DNA from: JBGPFS01 sp041483455
GTDB taxonomy: Bacteria > Chloroflexota > Limnocylindria > Limnocylindrales > CSP1-4
DNA length: 5,755 nucleotides
Assembly (NCBI GenBank): GCA_041483455.1
Contig: JBGPFS010000167.1
Span: forward strand, 1 to 5,755
Direction: 5' to 3'
Shown one piece after another: positions 1-5,755 of this stretch (its first letter is position 1; every line of letters starts with the position of its first letter). Made by a program: the position numbers and the translations under genes. Under the pieces are notes generated by a model that had not been told where the DNA came from, searched no databases, and saw only the letters and a list, made by a program, of their open reading frames with translations.

Positions 1-9
1 CATCGTGCT

Positions 10-106
10 GGGAGCGGTCGGGTCCCGGTGGGCCCCCTGGTCTTCAAAACCAGTGGCGCGGCGCTCGACGCGGCGCGGTGGGTTCGACTCCCACGCGTTC
101 CCGCCA
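10..106 (+). tRNA. selC: tRNA-Sec (anticodon UCA), selenocysteine tRNA
   Basis: This gene encodes the tRNA that reads recoded UGA codons as selenocysteine. The fold can be traced by eye. The acceptor 5' strand is 10-17 and pairs with 95-102, followed by discriminator G103 and encoded CCA at 104-106. A two-base linker leads to a six-pair D stem (20-25 with 30-35) and a four-base D loop CGGT, which is typical of bacterial tRNA-Sec. The anticodon stem is 37-41 with 49-53, and the loop CTTCAAA (42-48) carries TCA at 44-46. A long variable arm (about 54-77) forms a stem of 57-64 with 70-77. The T stem is 78-82 with 90-94 and its loop is TTCGACT. The length of 97 nt is close to the 95 nt of E. coli SelC. 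Oddities: the eighth acceptor pair is G17 opposite G95, there is a G14-U98 wobble, and the variable arm has a G61-G73 mismatch. The position directly upstream of selA and selB supports the call. Confidence 0.97.
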
Positions 107-133
107 CCAGGGCGGTCAGGTAGCCCGAGGACC

Positions 134-141
134 GGAGGTGA
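134..141 (+). promoter_or_regulatory. Strong Shine-Dalgarno fixing the selA start
   Basis: The sequence GGAGGTGA matches the anti-Shine-Dalgarno complement over eight bases. Its GGAGG core ends five bases before the GTG at 144, which is an ideal spacing. This points to GTG 144 as the selA start. The in-frame GTG at 138 lies inside the site itself, and the GTG at 78 lies inside the T stem of the tRNA. Confidence 0.72.
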
Positions 142-143
142 CC

Positions 144-1517
144 GTGGCAGGAGCAGCGCGACCGCCGAGCGTGGAGCGGGTCCTCGCGGCGGCGCGGTCC
201 GGGCTGGCGGATCGCGATCGCGATGCGGTCGTCGCGGTCGGCCGGGAGGTGGTGGCCGACGAGCGCGCACGGCTGGCGGCCGGGATCGCCGCGGCGAGCC
301 TGGACCGGCTCGCGGCGGACCTGCTGGACCGGCTCCGGTCGTTCGAGGGGATCGGCGGCGATGCGACCGCCTCGGTCGGGATCGCGCGGGCCATCAACGC
401 GACCGGCGTGCTGCTCCACACGAACCTCGGCCGGGCCTCCTGGCCGGTCGAGGCCATCGCGGCGGCGAGTGCCGCGGCCGCCGGCCCATCGCTCCTTGAG
501 CTCGATCGAACCAGCGGCCGGCGGGGGCCGCGCTCGAGGACCGCCGAGGACCACCTGGTCGCGCTGACCGGAGGTGAGGACGCGCTGGTCACGAACAACA
601 ACGCGGCTGCGCTGGCGCTCGCCGTCGGGCTGGCCGGCCGGGGCGGGCGGGTGGCCGTGTCGCGCGGCGAGCTGGTCGAGATCGGGGGCGGCGTCCGGAT
701 CCCGGAGATCGTCCGGCGCGCCGGGGCGAGGCTGGTCGAGGTCGGCACGACGAACCGGACCCGGGTCGCCGACCTTGAGGACGCGCTGCGGGACGGGGGC
801 GTCCGGCTCATCCTGCGCGTTCATCCTTCGAACTTCGTCCAGTCGGGCTTCGTCGAGTCGCCAGACCCCGCCGAGGTCGCCACCGTCGCGCATCGGTACG
901 GGGCGATCGTCGTCGACGACCTCGGCAGCGGCGCGCTCCTCGCGACCGAGCGCTTCGGGCTGGCCCACGAGCCGACCCCGCGTGAGCGGCTCGGCGCGGG
1001 CGCCGACGTCGTCACGTTCTCGGGCGACAAGCTCGTCGGCGGACCCCAGGCCGGGCTGGTCGTCGGTCGGGCCGACCTGATCGCCCGACTCAGGCGCGAC
1101 CCGCTGGCGAGGGCGATGCGGCCCGACAAGGCGACGCTCGCGGCCGTGGCGGCGACGCTCGGGCTCTACCGGTCCGGGCGGGCCGCCAGCCGGATCCCGC
1201 TCTGGCGGATGGTCGCCGTCTCGGAAGCGTCGCTCCGGGCGCGGGCCGAAGGCCTGGCGAGCGGCGTCCCCGGGAGCGTCGCCACCCCGCTCCGATCCAC
1301 CCTGGGCAGCGGCTCGCTGCCCGGCGAGATGCTGCCGTCGTGGGGCGTGGCCCTGGCCGGTCCCGCCCCGGATCGGCTCGCCGCACGCCTGCGGGCAGGC
1401 GACCCGGCGGTGATCGGCCGGATCGAGGATGGACGGGTGCTCCTGGACCTGCGGACCGTGGAACCGAGCGACGATCCGGTCCTGGCCGGGGCGCTGGCGC
1501 TCGCCCTCGCCGGCTGA
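144..1517 (+). CDS. selA: L-seryl-tRNA(Sec) selenium transferase (selenocysteine synthase)
   Basis: SelA is the cytoplasmic PLP-dependent enzyme, a large ring-shaped homo-oligomer in the families studied, that converts Ser-tRNA(Sec) to Sec-tRNA(Sec) using selenophosphate. From GTG 144 the product is 457 aa, close to the 463 aa of E. coli SelA. Visible signatures are the N-terminal INATGVLLHTNLGRA block starting at residue 84, the aspartate-containing IVVDDLGSGAL segment in the fold-type I core, and the SGDKLVGGPQAG motif whose K296 should form the Schiff base with PLP (K295 in E. coli). The frame stays open upstream to a GTG at 78, but that would begin inside tRNA-Sec and adds a stretch not expected of the family. 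The Shine-Dalgarno at 134-141 favours GTG 144. The gene begins 37 bp after the tRNA CCA end, with no evident terminator between them, and ends 26 bp before selB. The stop codon is TGA, the same codon this system recodes. The assignment is secure; the exact start is likely but not proven. Confidence 0.96.
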   Translation: MAGAARPPSVERVLAAARSGLADRDRDAVVAVGREVVADERARLAAGIAAASLDRLAADLLDRLRSFEGIGGDATASVGIARAINATGVLLHTNLGRASWPVEAIAAASAAAAGPSLLELDRTSGRRGPRSRTAEDHLVALTGGEDALVTNNNAAALALAVGLAGRGGRVAVSRGELVEIGGGVRIPEIVRRAGARLVEVGTTNRTRVADLEDALRDGGVRLILRVHPSNFVQSGFVESPDPAEVATVAHRYGAIVVDDLGSGALLATERFGLAHEPTPRERLGAGADVVTFSGDKLVGGPQAGLVVGRADLIARLRRDPLARAMRPDKATLAAVAATLGLYRSGRAASRIPLWRMVAVSEASLRARAEGLASGVPGSVATPLRSTLGSGSLPGEMLPSWGVALAGPAPDRLAARLRAGDPAVIGRIEDGRVLLDLRTVEPSDDPVLAGALALALAG

Positions 1518-1543
1518 GGCGTGGACCCGCCGATGATCGTCCG

Positions 1544-3496
1544 ATGACCGTCGTGATCGGGACCGCCGGGCACATCGACCACGGCAAGACGGCCCTCCTG
1601 CGCGCCCTCACCGGGATCGACGCCGACCGACTGCCGGAGGAGCGCCGGCGCGGGATGACGATCGACGTGGGCTATGCGCATCTGAGGATGGCCGACGGCG
1701 CGGAGCTCGACTTCGTCGACGTCCCCGGTCACGACCGGCTGGTCGGGAACATGCTCGTCGGGGCCGGCGAGGTGGATGCGGCGCTGCTCGTCGTGGCGGC
1801 GGACGATGGACCCCGGGCGCAGACGATCGAGCACCTGGAGCTGCTCGACGCGCTCGGGCTCGCCGAGGGCCTGGCGGTCGTGACGAAGACCGACCTGGTC
1901 GACGACCAGCGCCTGGCGGAGGTCGTCGCGGCGGTCGGCGACCTGCTGGCCGCGACGACGCTCGCCGGCGCGCCGATCCTGGCCGTGTCGTCGACCGCCG
2001 GGACGGGCCTGACCGAGCTCCGGGACGCCCTCGCCGCGCTCGGCGCCCGGGTCGTCGCCCGGGGTGCCGCCGACACGCGCGAGGCCGCCAGGGATCCGGC
2101 TGGACGGCCGGTTCGCCTGGCGATCGACCGGGTCTTCGCCGTCCGCGGCCGCGGGACGGTCGTCACCGGCTCGCTGCGCGGCGGGCGGCTGACCCGCGGC
2201 ACGGCGCTCCGGCTCGTGCCGGGCGAGCGAGCGATCCGTGCCCGCGAGCTCCAGGTCCACGGCGCCCCGGTCGAGGCCGTCGACGGCGGAGGCCGGACGG
2301 CGCTCAACCTCGCCGGCGTCGAGGCCGCCGAACTGAGCCGGGGCTTCGTCCTCACGACCGATCCGGGGGTCCTCCCGACGAGCGACCTGATCGTGATCCT
2401 GCGGCCGCCGGCCAGGCTCGATCCGCGACGGGCACCGGGTGATGGCGGGCCGTGGCCGCCCGCGCCCGGCGCGACCTTCCGGCTCCACGCGGGGACCGCC
2501 GCCGTGGGGGCGACGCTCGGCCGTGGCCGACGCGACCGCGCCGAGCTCCCGGACGGGCGCATCGTCGTCCGCGTCCGGTTGGCGGAGCCGATCGCGGCAC
2601 GCCCGGGCGATCCCTTCGTCCTGCGCCGTCCCTCGCCGGGTCGGACGGCCGCCGGGGGACGCTTCCTCGACGTCGCGCCGCCGGTCGGTCCGTCTCGTCG
2701 GCGGATCGAGCCCGCGGGCCTGGCGGTGCTGGCTGCCGCCTTCGAGCCCGGGGCGGATCGCGGCGCGGTCGCGGCTGCCCGCCTGGCCCTCCACGGGATC
2801 GTGGCCGGGACCGAGGGCGCTCCCCGCGATGGGGCCATCCCCGGCCGAACGACCGTCCTCGCCGGCGCGGCGGTGGCGGATGACCTGGCCGCCCTGCTCC
2901 AGGCCGAGGCGCTGGCGGCCGTCGCCGCCCATCACGCCGCCCATCCGCTCACCGGCGGCATGCCGCTCGCGGAGCTTCGGCCCGTGCTCGTCCGGTCGCT
3001 CCGTCGCCGGGCGGCCGTGGACGCCCGGCTGGCGGGATCGATCGTCGATGCGGTCCTGGAGGAGCTCGTCACCGCCGCCCGGCTGGCCCGGGCCGATGAC
3101 CTGCTGCGCGATCCGGGACGCTCGGCCGAGCTTCCGCCGGAGGTCCGCGCCGCGATGGATCGGCTCGAGGCCGCCCTCGCCAGCCCCGCCCCGCCCCCGT
3201 TCGGCCAGGCGGTCCGCGAGGCGCGCTGCCCGCCCGAAGGCGTGCGTGCGCTCGAGGCCGCCGGCCGGATCGTCCGCCTGGACGACGACCTGGTCTACGC
3301 CGCGGGGGCGTATCGCGACCTGGCCGCGCTGGCCCTTCGTTCCGCGACGCCGGGCCCGCTCACGCCGGCCGCCCTCCGCGACGCGACCGGCACGAGCCGG
3401 AAGTACGTCATGGCGATCCTCGAGGATCTCGACCGGCGAGGGATCCTGCGGCGGACACCCGATGGCCACGTCCCCGGTCCGCGGGCGCCGCGATGA
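1544..3496 (+). CDS. selB: Selenocysteine-specific translation elongation factor SelB
   Basis: SelB is a GTPase that carries Sec-tRNA(Sec) to the ribosome and binds the SECIS hairpin of selenoprotein mRNAs. The 650-aa product compares with 614 aa in E. coli. Its N-terminal EF-Tu-like G domain shows the P-loop GHIDHGKT (9-16), the effector motif RRGMTID (35-41), G3 DVPGHD (59-64) and G4 TKTD (114-117). G4 has Thr in place of the usual Asn, as in E. coli SelB (TKAD). Beta-barrel domains follow (about 187-385, beginning RLAIDRVFAVRGRGTVVTG). The C-terminal half is a winged-helix array. Its last unit (about 605-640, with TSRKYVMAILEDLDRRGIL) resembles the SECIS-binding WH4 of E. coli, including the Arg-Lys pair at 619-620. 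The frame is open upstream into selA, but ATG 1544 puts the P-loop at the usual distance from the N-terminus. No Shine-Dalgarno precedes it, so translation probably depends on coupling to selA. The gene overlaps mobA by 4 bp. Confidence 0.97.
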   Translation: MTVVIGTAGHIDHGKTALLRALTGIDADRLPEERRRGMTIDVGYAHLRMADGAELDFVDVPGHDRLVGNMLVGAGEVDAALLVVAADDGPRAQTIEHLELLDALGLAEGLAVVTKTDLVDDQRLAEVVAAVGDLLAATTLAGAPILAVSSTAGTGLTELRDALAALGARVVARGAADTREAARDPAGRPVRLAIDRVFAVRGRGTVVTGSLRGGRLTRGTALRLVPGERAIRARELQVHGAPVEAVDGGGRTALNLAGVEAAELSRGFVLTTDPGVLPTSDLIVILRPPARLDPRRAPGDGGPWPPAPGATFRLHAGTAAVGATLGRGRRDRAELPDGRIVVRVRLAEPIAARPGDPFVLRRPSPGRTAAGGRFLDVAPPVGPSRRRIEPAGLAVLAAAFEPGADRGAVAAARLALHGIVAGTEGAPRDGAIPGRTTVLAGAAVADDLAALLQAEALAAVAAHHAAHPLTGGMPLAELRPVLVRSLRRRAAVDARLAGSIVDAVLEELVTAARLARADDLLRDPGRSAELPPEVRAAMDRLEAALASPAPPPFGQAVREARCPPEGVRALEAAGRIVRLDDDLVYAAGAYRDLAALALRSATPGPLTPAALRDATGTSRKYVMAILEDLDRRGILRRTPDGHVPGPRAPR

Positions 3497-4182
3497 CCGC
3501 CGCGGGCGCGCTCGTCGGGATCGTCCTCGCGGGCGGGCGGTCGAGCCGGTTCGGGCGCGACAAGCTGGTCGCGCCGATCGACGGCGAACCGCTCCTGTGG
3601 CGGCCGATCCGGGCGCTCGCGCTAGCCGGCTGCACCGAGATCGTCGTGGTTCGACCGCCGGGCGGCGCGACGTCTGGGTCGCCACCCGACTCGCCACGCT
3701 GGCCCGCGCTGCCGCCCGACCTGGCGGCGACCATCCGGCTCGCGTTCGATGCCGAGGCGTTCGGCGGCCCGCTCGTCGGGATCAGGGCGGGGCTCGCCGC
3801 GGCGACCTCGGATCCGACTGTCGCCGGCGACGTCGCCGGGCGGGTGGCGCTGGTGGTCGGAGGGGACCAACCCGACCTGGCCCCCGCGGTGCTCGCCGAG
3901 CTCGCCCGTCGCACCGTCGCGTCGGGTCGCGCGACTGCCCTCGAGGACGGGACCGGCCGCCCGCGCCCGCTGCCGTGCGCCCTCGCCGTGTCAGTCGCCC
4001 TCGAAGCGGCCGAGCGACTGCTCGCGCTCGGCGAGCGACGACCGCGGGCGCTCCTCCTGGCGCTTGCTGGCGAGACGATCCCGTTCGCCGAGTGGTCGGC
4101 CCTCGACCCGGCCGGCGCCAGCCTGCGCGACATCGACCTGCCAGGGGACGCCCGAGCCCGGCGGCTCCCCCCGGCGGACTAG
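3493..4182 (+). CDS. mobA: MobA-like molybdenum cofactor nucleotidyltransferase
   Basis: This is probably the cytoplasmic enzyme that transfers GMP from GTP to Mo-molybdopterin to make molybdopterin guanine dinucleotide, the cofactor of formate dehydrogenases and related enzymes. The 229-aa product starts with the nucleotide-binding signature LAGGRSSRFGRDK (12-24), including the Asp-Lys pair typical of MobA. It then has GGPLVGIRAGL, a probable metal-binding Asp at 125 in GGDQPD, and a late LRDIDLPGD block (D213, D215) matching the family's usual N-I-N-T-P-E-D region. A Pro/Gly-rich insert follows the second strand (about residues 54-75), and the usual C-D-x-P is GGDQPD here. The start codon overlaps the selB stop as ATGA, with no separate Shine-Dalgarno, so the gene is very likely co-translated with selB. 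The coupling suggests a Sec- and molybdopterin-dependent enzyme as the shared client. Related folds such as MocA (CTP) or CofC cannot be excluded by eye. The superfamily is certain; MobA specificity is likely. Confidence 0.83.
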   Translation: MTAAGALVGIVLAGGRSSRFGRDKLVAPIDGEPLLWRPIRALALAGCTEIVVVRPPGGATSGSPPDSPRWPALPPDLAATIRLAFDAEAFGGPLVGIRAGLAAATSDPTVAGDVAGRVALVVGGDQPDLAPAVLAELARRTVASGRATALEDGTGRPRPLPCALAVSVALEAAERLLALGERRPRALLLALAGETIPFAEWSALDPAGASLRDIDLPGDARARRLPPAD

Positions 4183-4218
4183 CCAGGACCGGCTCGGGAC
4201 CGCCTCGGAGCCCCGGGG
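4183..4218. terminator. Convergent intergenic gap with weak possible hairpin
   Basis: The 36 bp between the mobA stop and the amidohydrolase stop is where both convergent transcripts should end. It contains GGCTC (4191-4195) and GAGCC (4208-4212), which can form a 5-bp stem around a 12-base loop, and then the self-complementary CCCCGGGG (4211-4218). No U tract follows on either strand, so it is not a convincing intrinsic terminator. Rho-dependent ending or overlapping transcripts are equally possible. Confidence 0.2.
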
Positions 4219-5755
4219 TCAGCCTCCGAGCGCGCTCGTCTCGAAGACCGGCTCGCCCTCGACGAAGGTCGCCGCGACCCGCGCCTCGCCGATCGCCCCG
4301 GCGCCCCGGTCGAAGACGTCCCGGTCGGCGACCACCAGGTCGGCCAGCTTGCCGACCTCGAGCGAGCCGGTCACCTGGTCGCGATGGGCGACGAAGGCGG
4401 AGCCGAGGGTGAAGGCCTCGAGTGCCGCCTCGAGCGGGATCCGCTCCTCGGGCAGGAACGGGTCGGCGGACCGGTGCCACGGGGCGACCCGGTTGACGGC
4501 GACCTCGACCTCCTCGAAGACGTTGGCGGTGCTGACCGGGAGGTCGCTTCCGCCGACGAGTCGCGCGCCCAGGCGGCGGAGCGACGCGTAGGGGTACTGC
4601 CAGCCCGCCCGCTCCGGTCCGAGGAACGGCACCGTGAGGACGTCCATCTGGTCGTCGTGGCAGGCCCACAGCGGCTGCATGTTGGCGCTCACCCCGAGCT
4701 CGGCGAAGCGGCCCAGGTCGGCCGGGTCGATGAGCTGGATATGGGCGATGTGATGACGGCCGTCGGACGGGCCGTTCGCGGCTCGGGCCGCCGCGACGGC
4801 GTCGAGCGCCTCGCGGCAGGCCCGGTCGCCGATCGCGTGGAAATGGACCTGGAACCCGGCCGCGTCGAGGCGGGTGACGGCTCGCCTGAGCACCTCGGGG
4901 TCGTTGAAGCTGAGGCCGGCGTTCTCGGTCCGGTGGCCGTGGCTGTCGAGGTACGGCGCGAGCAGCGCGCCGGTGCCGTTCTCGAGCACGCCGTCGACCA
5001 TGATCTTCACGGTCGTCGGTGAGAAGCGGCCGACCGGTCCGATGGCCCGCCGGGCGATCAGCTCGTCGACCTGCGACTCGTCCTCGCCCGGTCGCCACCA
5101 GAGCGAGCCGACGACCCGCGCGGTGAGGTCTCCGCGGCCGGCGACGGCCCGGTAGGCGCCCTCCTCGGGAGGGCCGACCCAGGCGTCGATCCAGCCGGTG
5201 ATCCCGAGGGCGTGGAGATCGCGCTGGGCGATCGCGATCGCCCGCTCGCGCCGATCGTCGGTGACCGGCGGGAGGAGTCGTTCGACCAGGTTCCGGGCCC
5301 ATTCGTGGAGCGTCCCGGTCGGCGTGCCGTCGGGATCGCGCTCGATCCGGCCCCCGTCCGGGTCCGGCGTCGCCGCGGTGATCCCGGCGAGCTCGAGCGC
5401 CTTCGAGTTGACCCACGCCCCGTGGACGTCGCGGTTGACCAGGTAGACCGGTCGATCCGGCACGACCCGGTCGAGGTCCTCGCGCCGGGGTGTTCCGCCG
5501 GGGAAGAGGCTCATGTACCAGCCGGCTCCGCTGATCCACTCGTCGTCCGGGTGCTCGTCGGCGAACGAGCGGACCGCGCCCAGGTAGGCCTCGATCGAGT
5601 CGAGCTCGTGGAGGTAGACGGCCTGGCGGAAGAGGCCGTAGTGGGTCGGATGGACGTGACTGTCCCCGAAGCCGGGCAGGACGGTCCGTCCCCGCAGCTC
5701 CACGACCCGGGTGCGCGGACCGATCGCCGACGAGACGTCCGCGTCTCGCCCGACG
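4219..5755 (-). CDS. Amidohydrolase family 3 (YtcJ-like) metal-dependent hydrolase, 5'-partial
   Basis: This is a predicted cytoplasmic metal hydrolase of the YtcJ / N-substituted formamide deformylase group; its substrate cannot be told from the sequence. The stop is TGA (complement of 4219-4221). The reading frame stays open to the window edge, and the 17 codons before the GTG at 5703 continue the family's N-terminal strand (DADVSSAIGPRTRVVELRG). The true start is therefore outside the window, perhaps 35-45 codons further, and GTG 5703 is not the start. All metal-site residues are present, numbered from that GTG: HxH at 16 and 18 in GDSHVHP, K233 (the lysine expected to be carboxylated) in TVKIMVDG, H289 in HFHAIGD, H321 in HIAHIQ and D387 in GGSDLP. 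The C-terminus has the usual GSLEVGKLADLVVADRD, which closes the small beta domain. The gene is convergent with the selenium genes and has no visible functional tie to them. Confidence 0.92.
   Translation of the reverse strand, partial: VGRDADVSSAIGPRTRVVELRGRTVLPGFGDSHVHPTHYGLFRQAVYLHELDSIEAYLGAVRSFADEHPDDEWISGAGWYMSLFPGGTPRREDLDRVVPDRPVYLVNRDVHGAWVNSKALELAGITAATPDPDGGRIERDPDGTPTGTLHEWARNLVERLLPPVTDDRRERAIAIAQRDLHALGITGWIDAWVGPPEEGAYRAVAGRGDLTARVVGSLWWRPGEDESQVDELIARRAIGPVGRFSPTTVKIMVDGVLENGTGALLAPYLDSHGHRTENAGLSFNDPEVLRRAVTRLDAAGFQVHFHAIGDRACREALDAVAAARAANGPSDGRHHIAHIQLIDPADLGRFAELGVSANMQPLWACHDDQMDVLTVPFLGPERAGWQYPYASLRRLGARLVGGSDLPVSTANVFEEVEVAVNRVAPWHRSADPFLPEERIPLEAALEAFTLGSAFVAHRDQVTGSLEVGKLADLVVADRDVFDRGAGAIGEARVAATFVEGEPVFETSALGG

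Noticed and set aside
10..106. tRNA-Sec as an integration site for a mobile element
   Set aside because: selC is a known insertion site in enterobacteria, but here it is followed directly by selA, with no integrase gene and no repeated tRNA 3' end seen in the window.
78..143. Longer selA starting at GTG 78 or GTG 138
   Set aside because: GTG 78 is the first base triplet of the tRNA-Sec T stem and would place protein coding inside the tRNA. GTG 138 lies within the Shine-Dalgarno. GTG 144 has correct spacing and gives a family-typical length with K296 aligned to E. coli K295.
1340..1543. Upstream extension of selB into selA
   Set aside because: The frame is open but codes for Arg/Pro-rich sequence unlike SelB. 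The P-loop must lie within the first 20 residues, which ATG 1544 satisfies.
1166..3697. An 843-codon open frame on the minus strand opposite selA and selB
   Set aside because: It is rich in Arg, Gly, Pro and Asp with no recognisable domain. It mirrors two well-identified genes and is the expected shadow of GC-rich third codon positions.
2439..4412. A 657-codon plus-strand open frame across selB, mobA and the amidohydrolase
   Set aside because: It is low-complexity Arg/Pro/Ser composition, spans several real genes in another frame, and has no motif.
5226..5243. Perfect 18-bp palindrome GGGCGATCGCGATCGCCC
   Set aside because: It lies within the amidohydrolase coding sequence and arises from alternating Ile-Ala codons (ATC GCG ATC GCC). 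A related GCGATCGC core occurs at 214-221 in Asp-Arg codons of selA. No sign of a regulatory or repeat element was seen.
3782..5539. A 585-codon minus-strand open frame overlapping the amidohydrolase in another frame
   Set aside because: It is almost entirely Arg, Gly, Pro and Ala. The overlapping frame contains the full set of amidohydrolase metal ligands.
3493..5755. Possible selenoprotein gene or SECIS inside the window
   Set aside because: mobA and the amidohydrolase read through without internal TGA, and their active-site motifs are complete without Sec. No selenoprotein family was recognised.

Overview
This window holds most of a bacterial selenocysteine (Sec) decoding locus: selC (tRNA-Sec, anticodon UCA), selA (L-seryl-tRNA(Sec) selenium transferase) and selB (Sec-specific elongation factor). 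They are followed, through a 4-bp ATGA overlap, by a MobA-type molybdenum cofactor nucleotidyltransferase. All four read on the plus strand. A metal-dependent amidohydrolase of the YtcJ / amidohydrolase-3 type lies on the minus strand, converging on them, and its N-terminus runs off the right edge of the window.

Organism: the DNA is very GC-rich (clearly above 70% by eye), with strong G/C preference at third codon positions, and this leaves long spurious open frames on both strands. Start signals vary: selA has a strong Shine-Dalgarno, while selB and mobA have none and appear to depend on translational coupling. The protein sequences are bacterial and would suit a high-GC Chloroflexota or actinobacterial lineage, with Chloroflexota my preference. 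That placement is an impression, not a demonstration.

Layout: 1-9 is upstream flank too short to show a promoter. 10-106 is tRNA-Sec with encoded CCA. 107-143 is a short leader with the selA Shine-Dalgarno. 144-1517 is selA. 1518-1543 is a 26-bp spacer. 1544-3496 is selB. 3493-4182 is the mobA-like gene. 4183-4218 is a convergent intergenic gap with a weak possible hairpin. 4219-5755 is the amidohydrolase, complete at its C-terminus only. There is no gene-free stretch longer than about 100 bases.

How the genes work together: SelC is charged with serine by the ordinary seryl-tRNA synthetase. SelA converts Ser-tRNA(Sec) to Sec-tRNA(Sec) using selenophosphate. SelB-GTP delivers it to UGA codons followed by a SECIS hairpin. 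MobA-type enzymes attach GMP to molybdopterin, and the best-known bacterial client of both systems is Sec-containing formate dehydrogenase with a bis-MGD molybdenum or tungsten centre. The gene order therefore suggests that this organism's main selenoprotein is such an enzyme, encoded elsewhere. Neither selD nor a recognisable selenoprotein gene is in the window. The amidohydrolase has no obvious link to selenium and is probably just a neighbour. I do not see a wholly new system here. The most unusual points are the G-G opposition at the eighth acceptor pair of the tRNA and the arrangement of the selA/selB junction.
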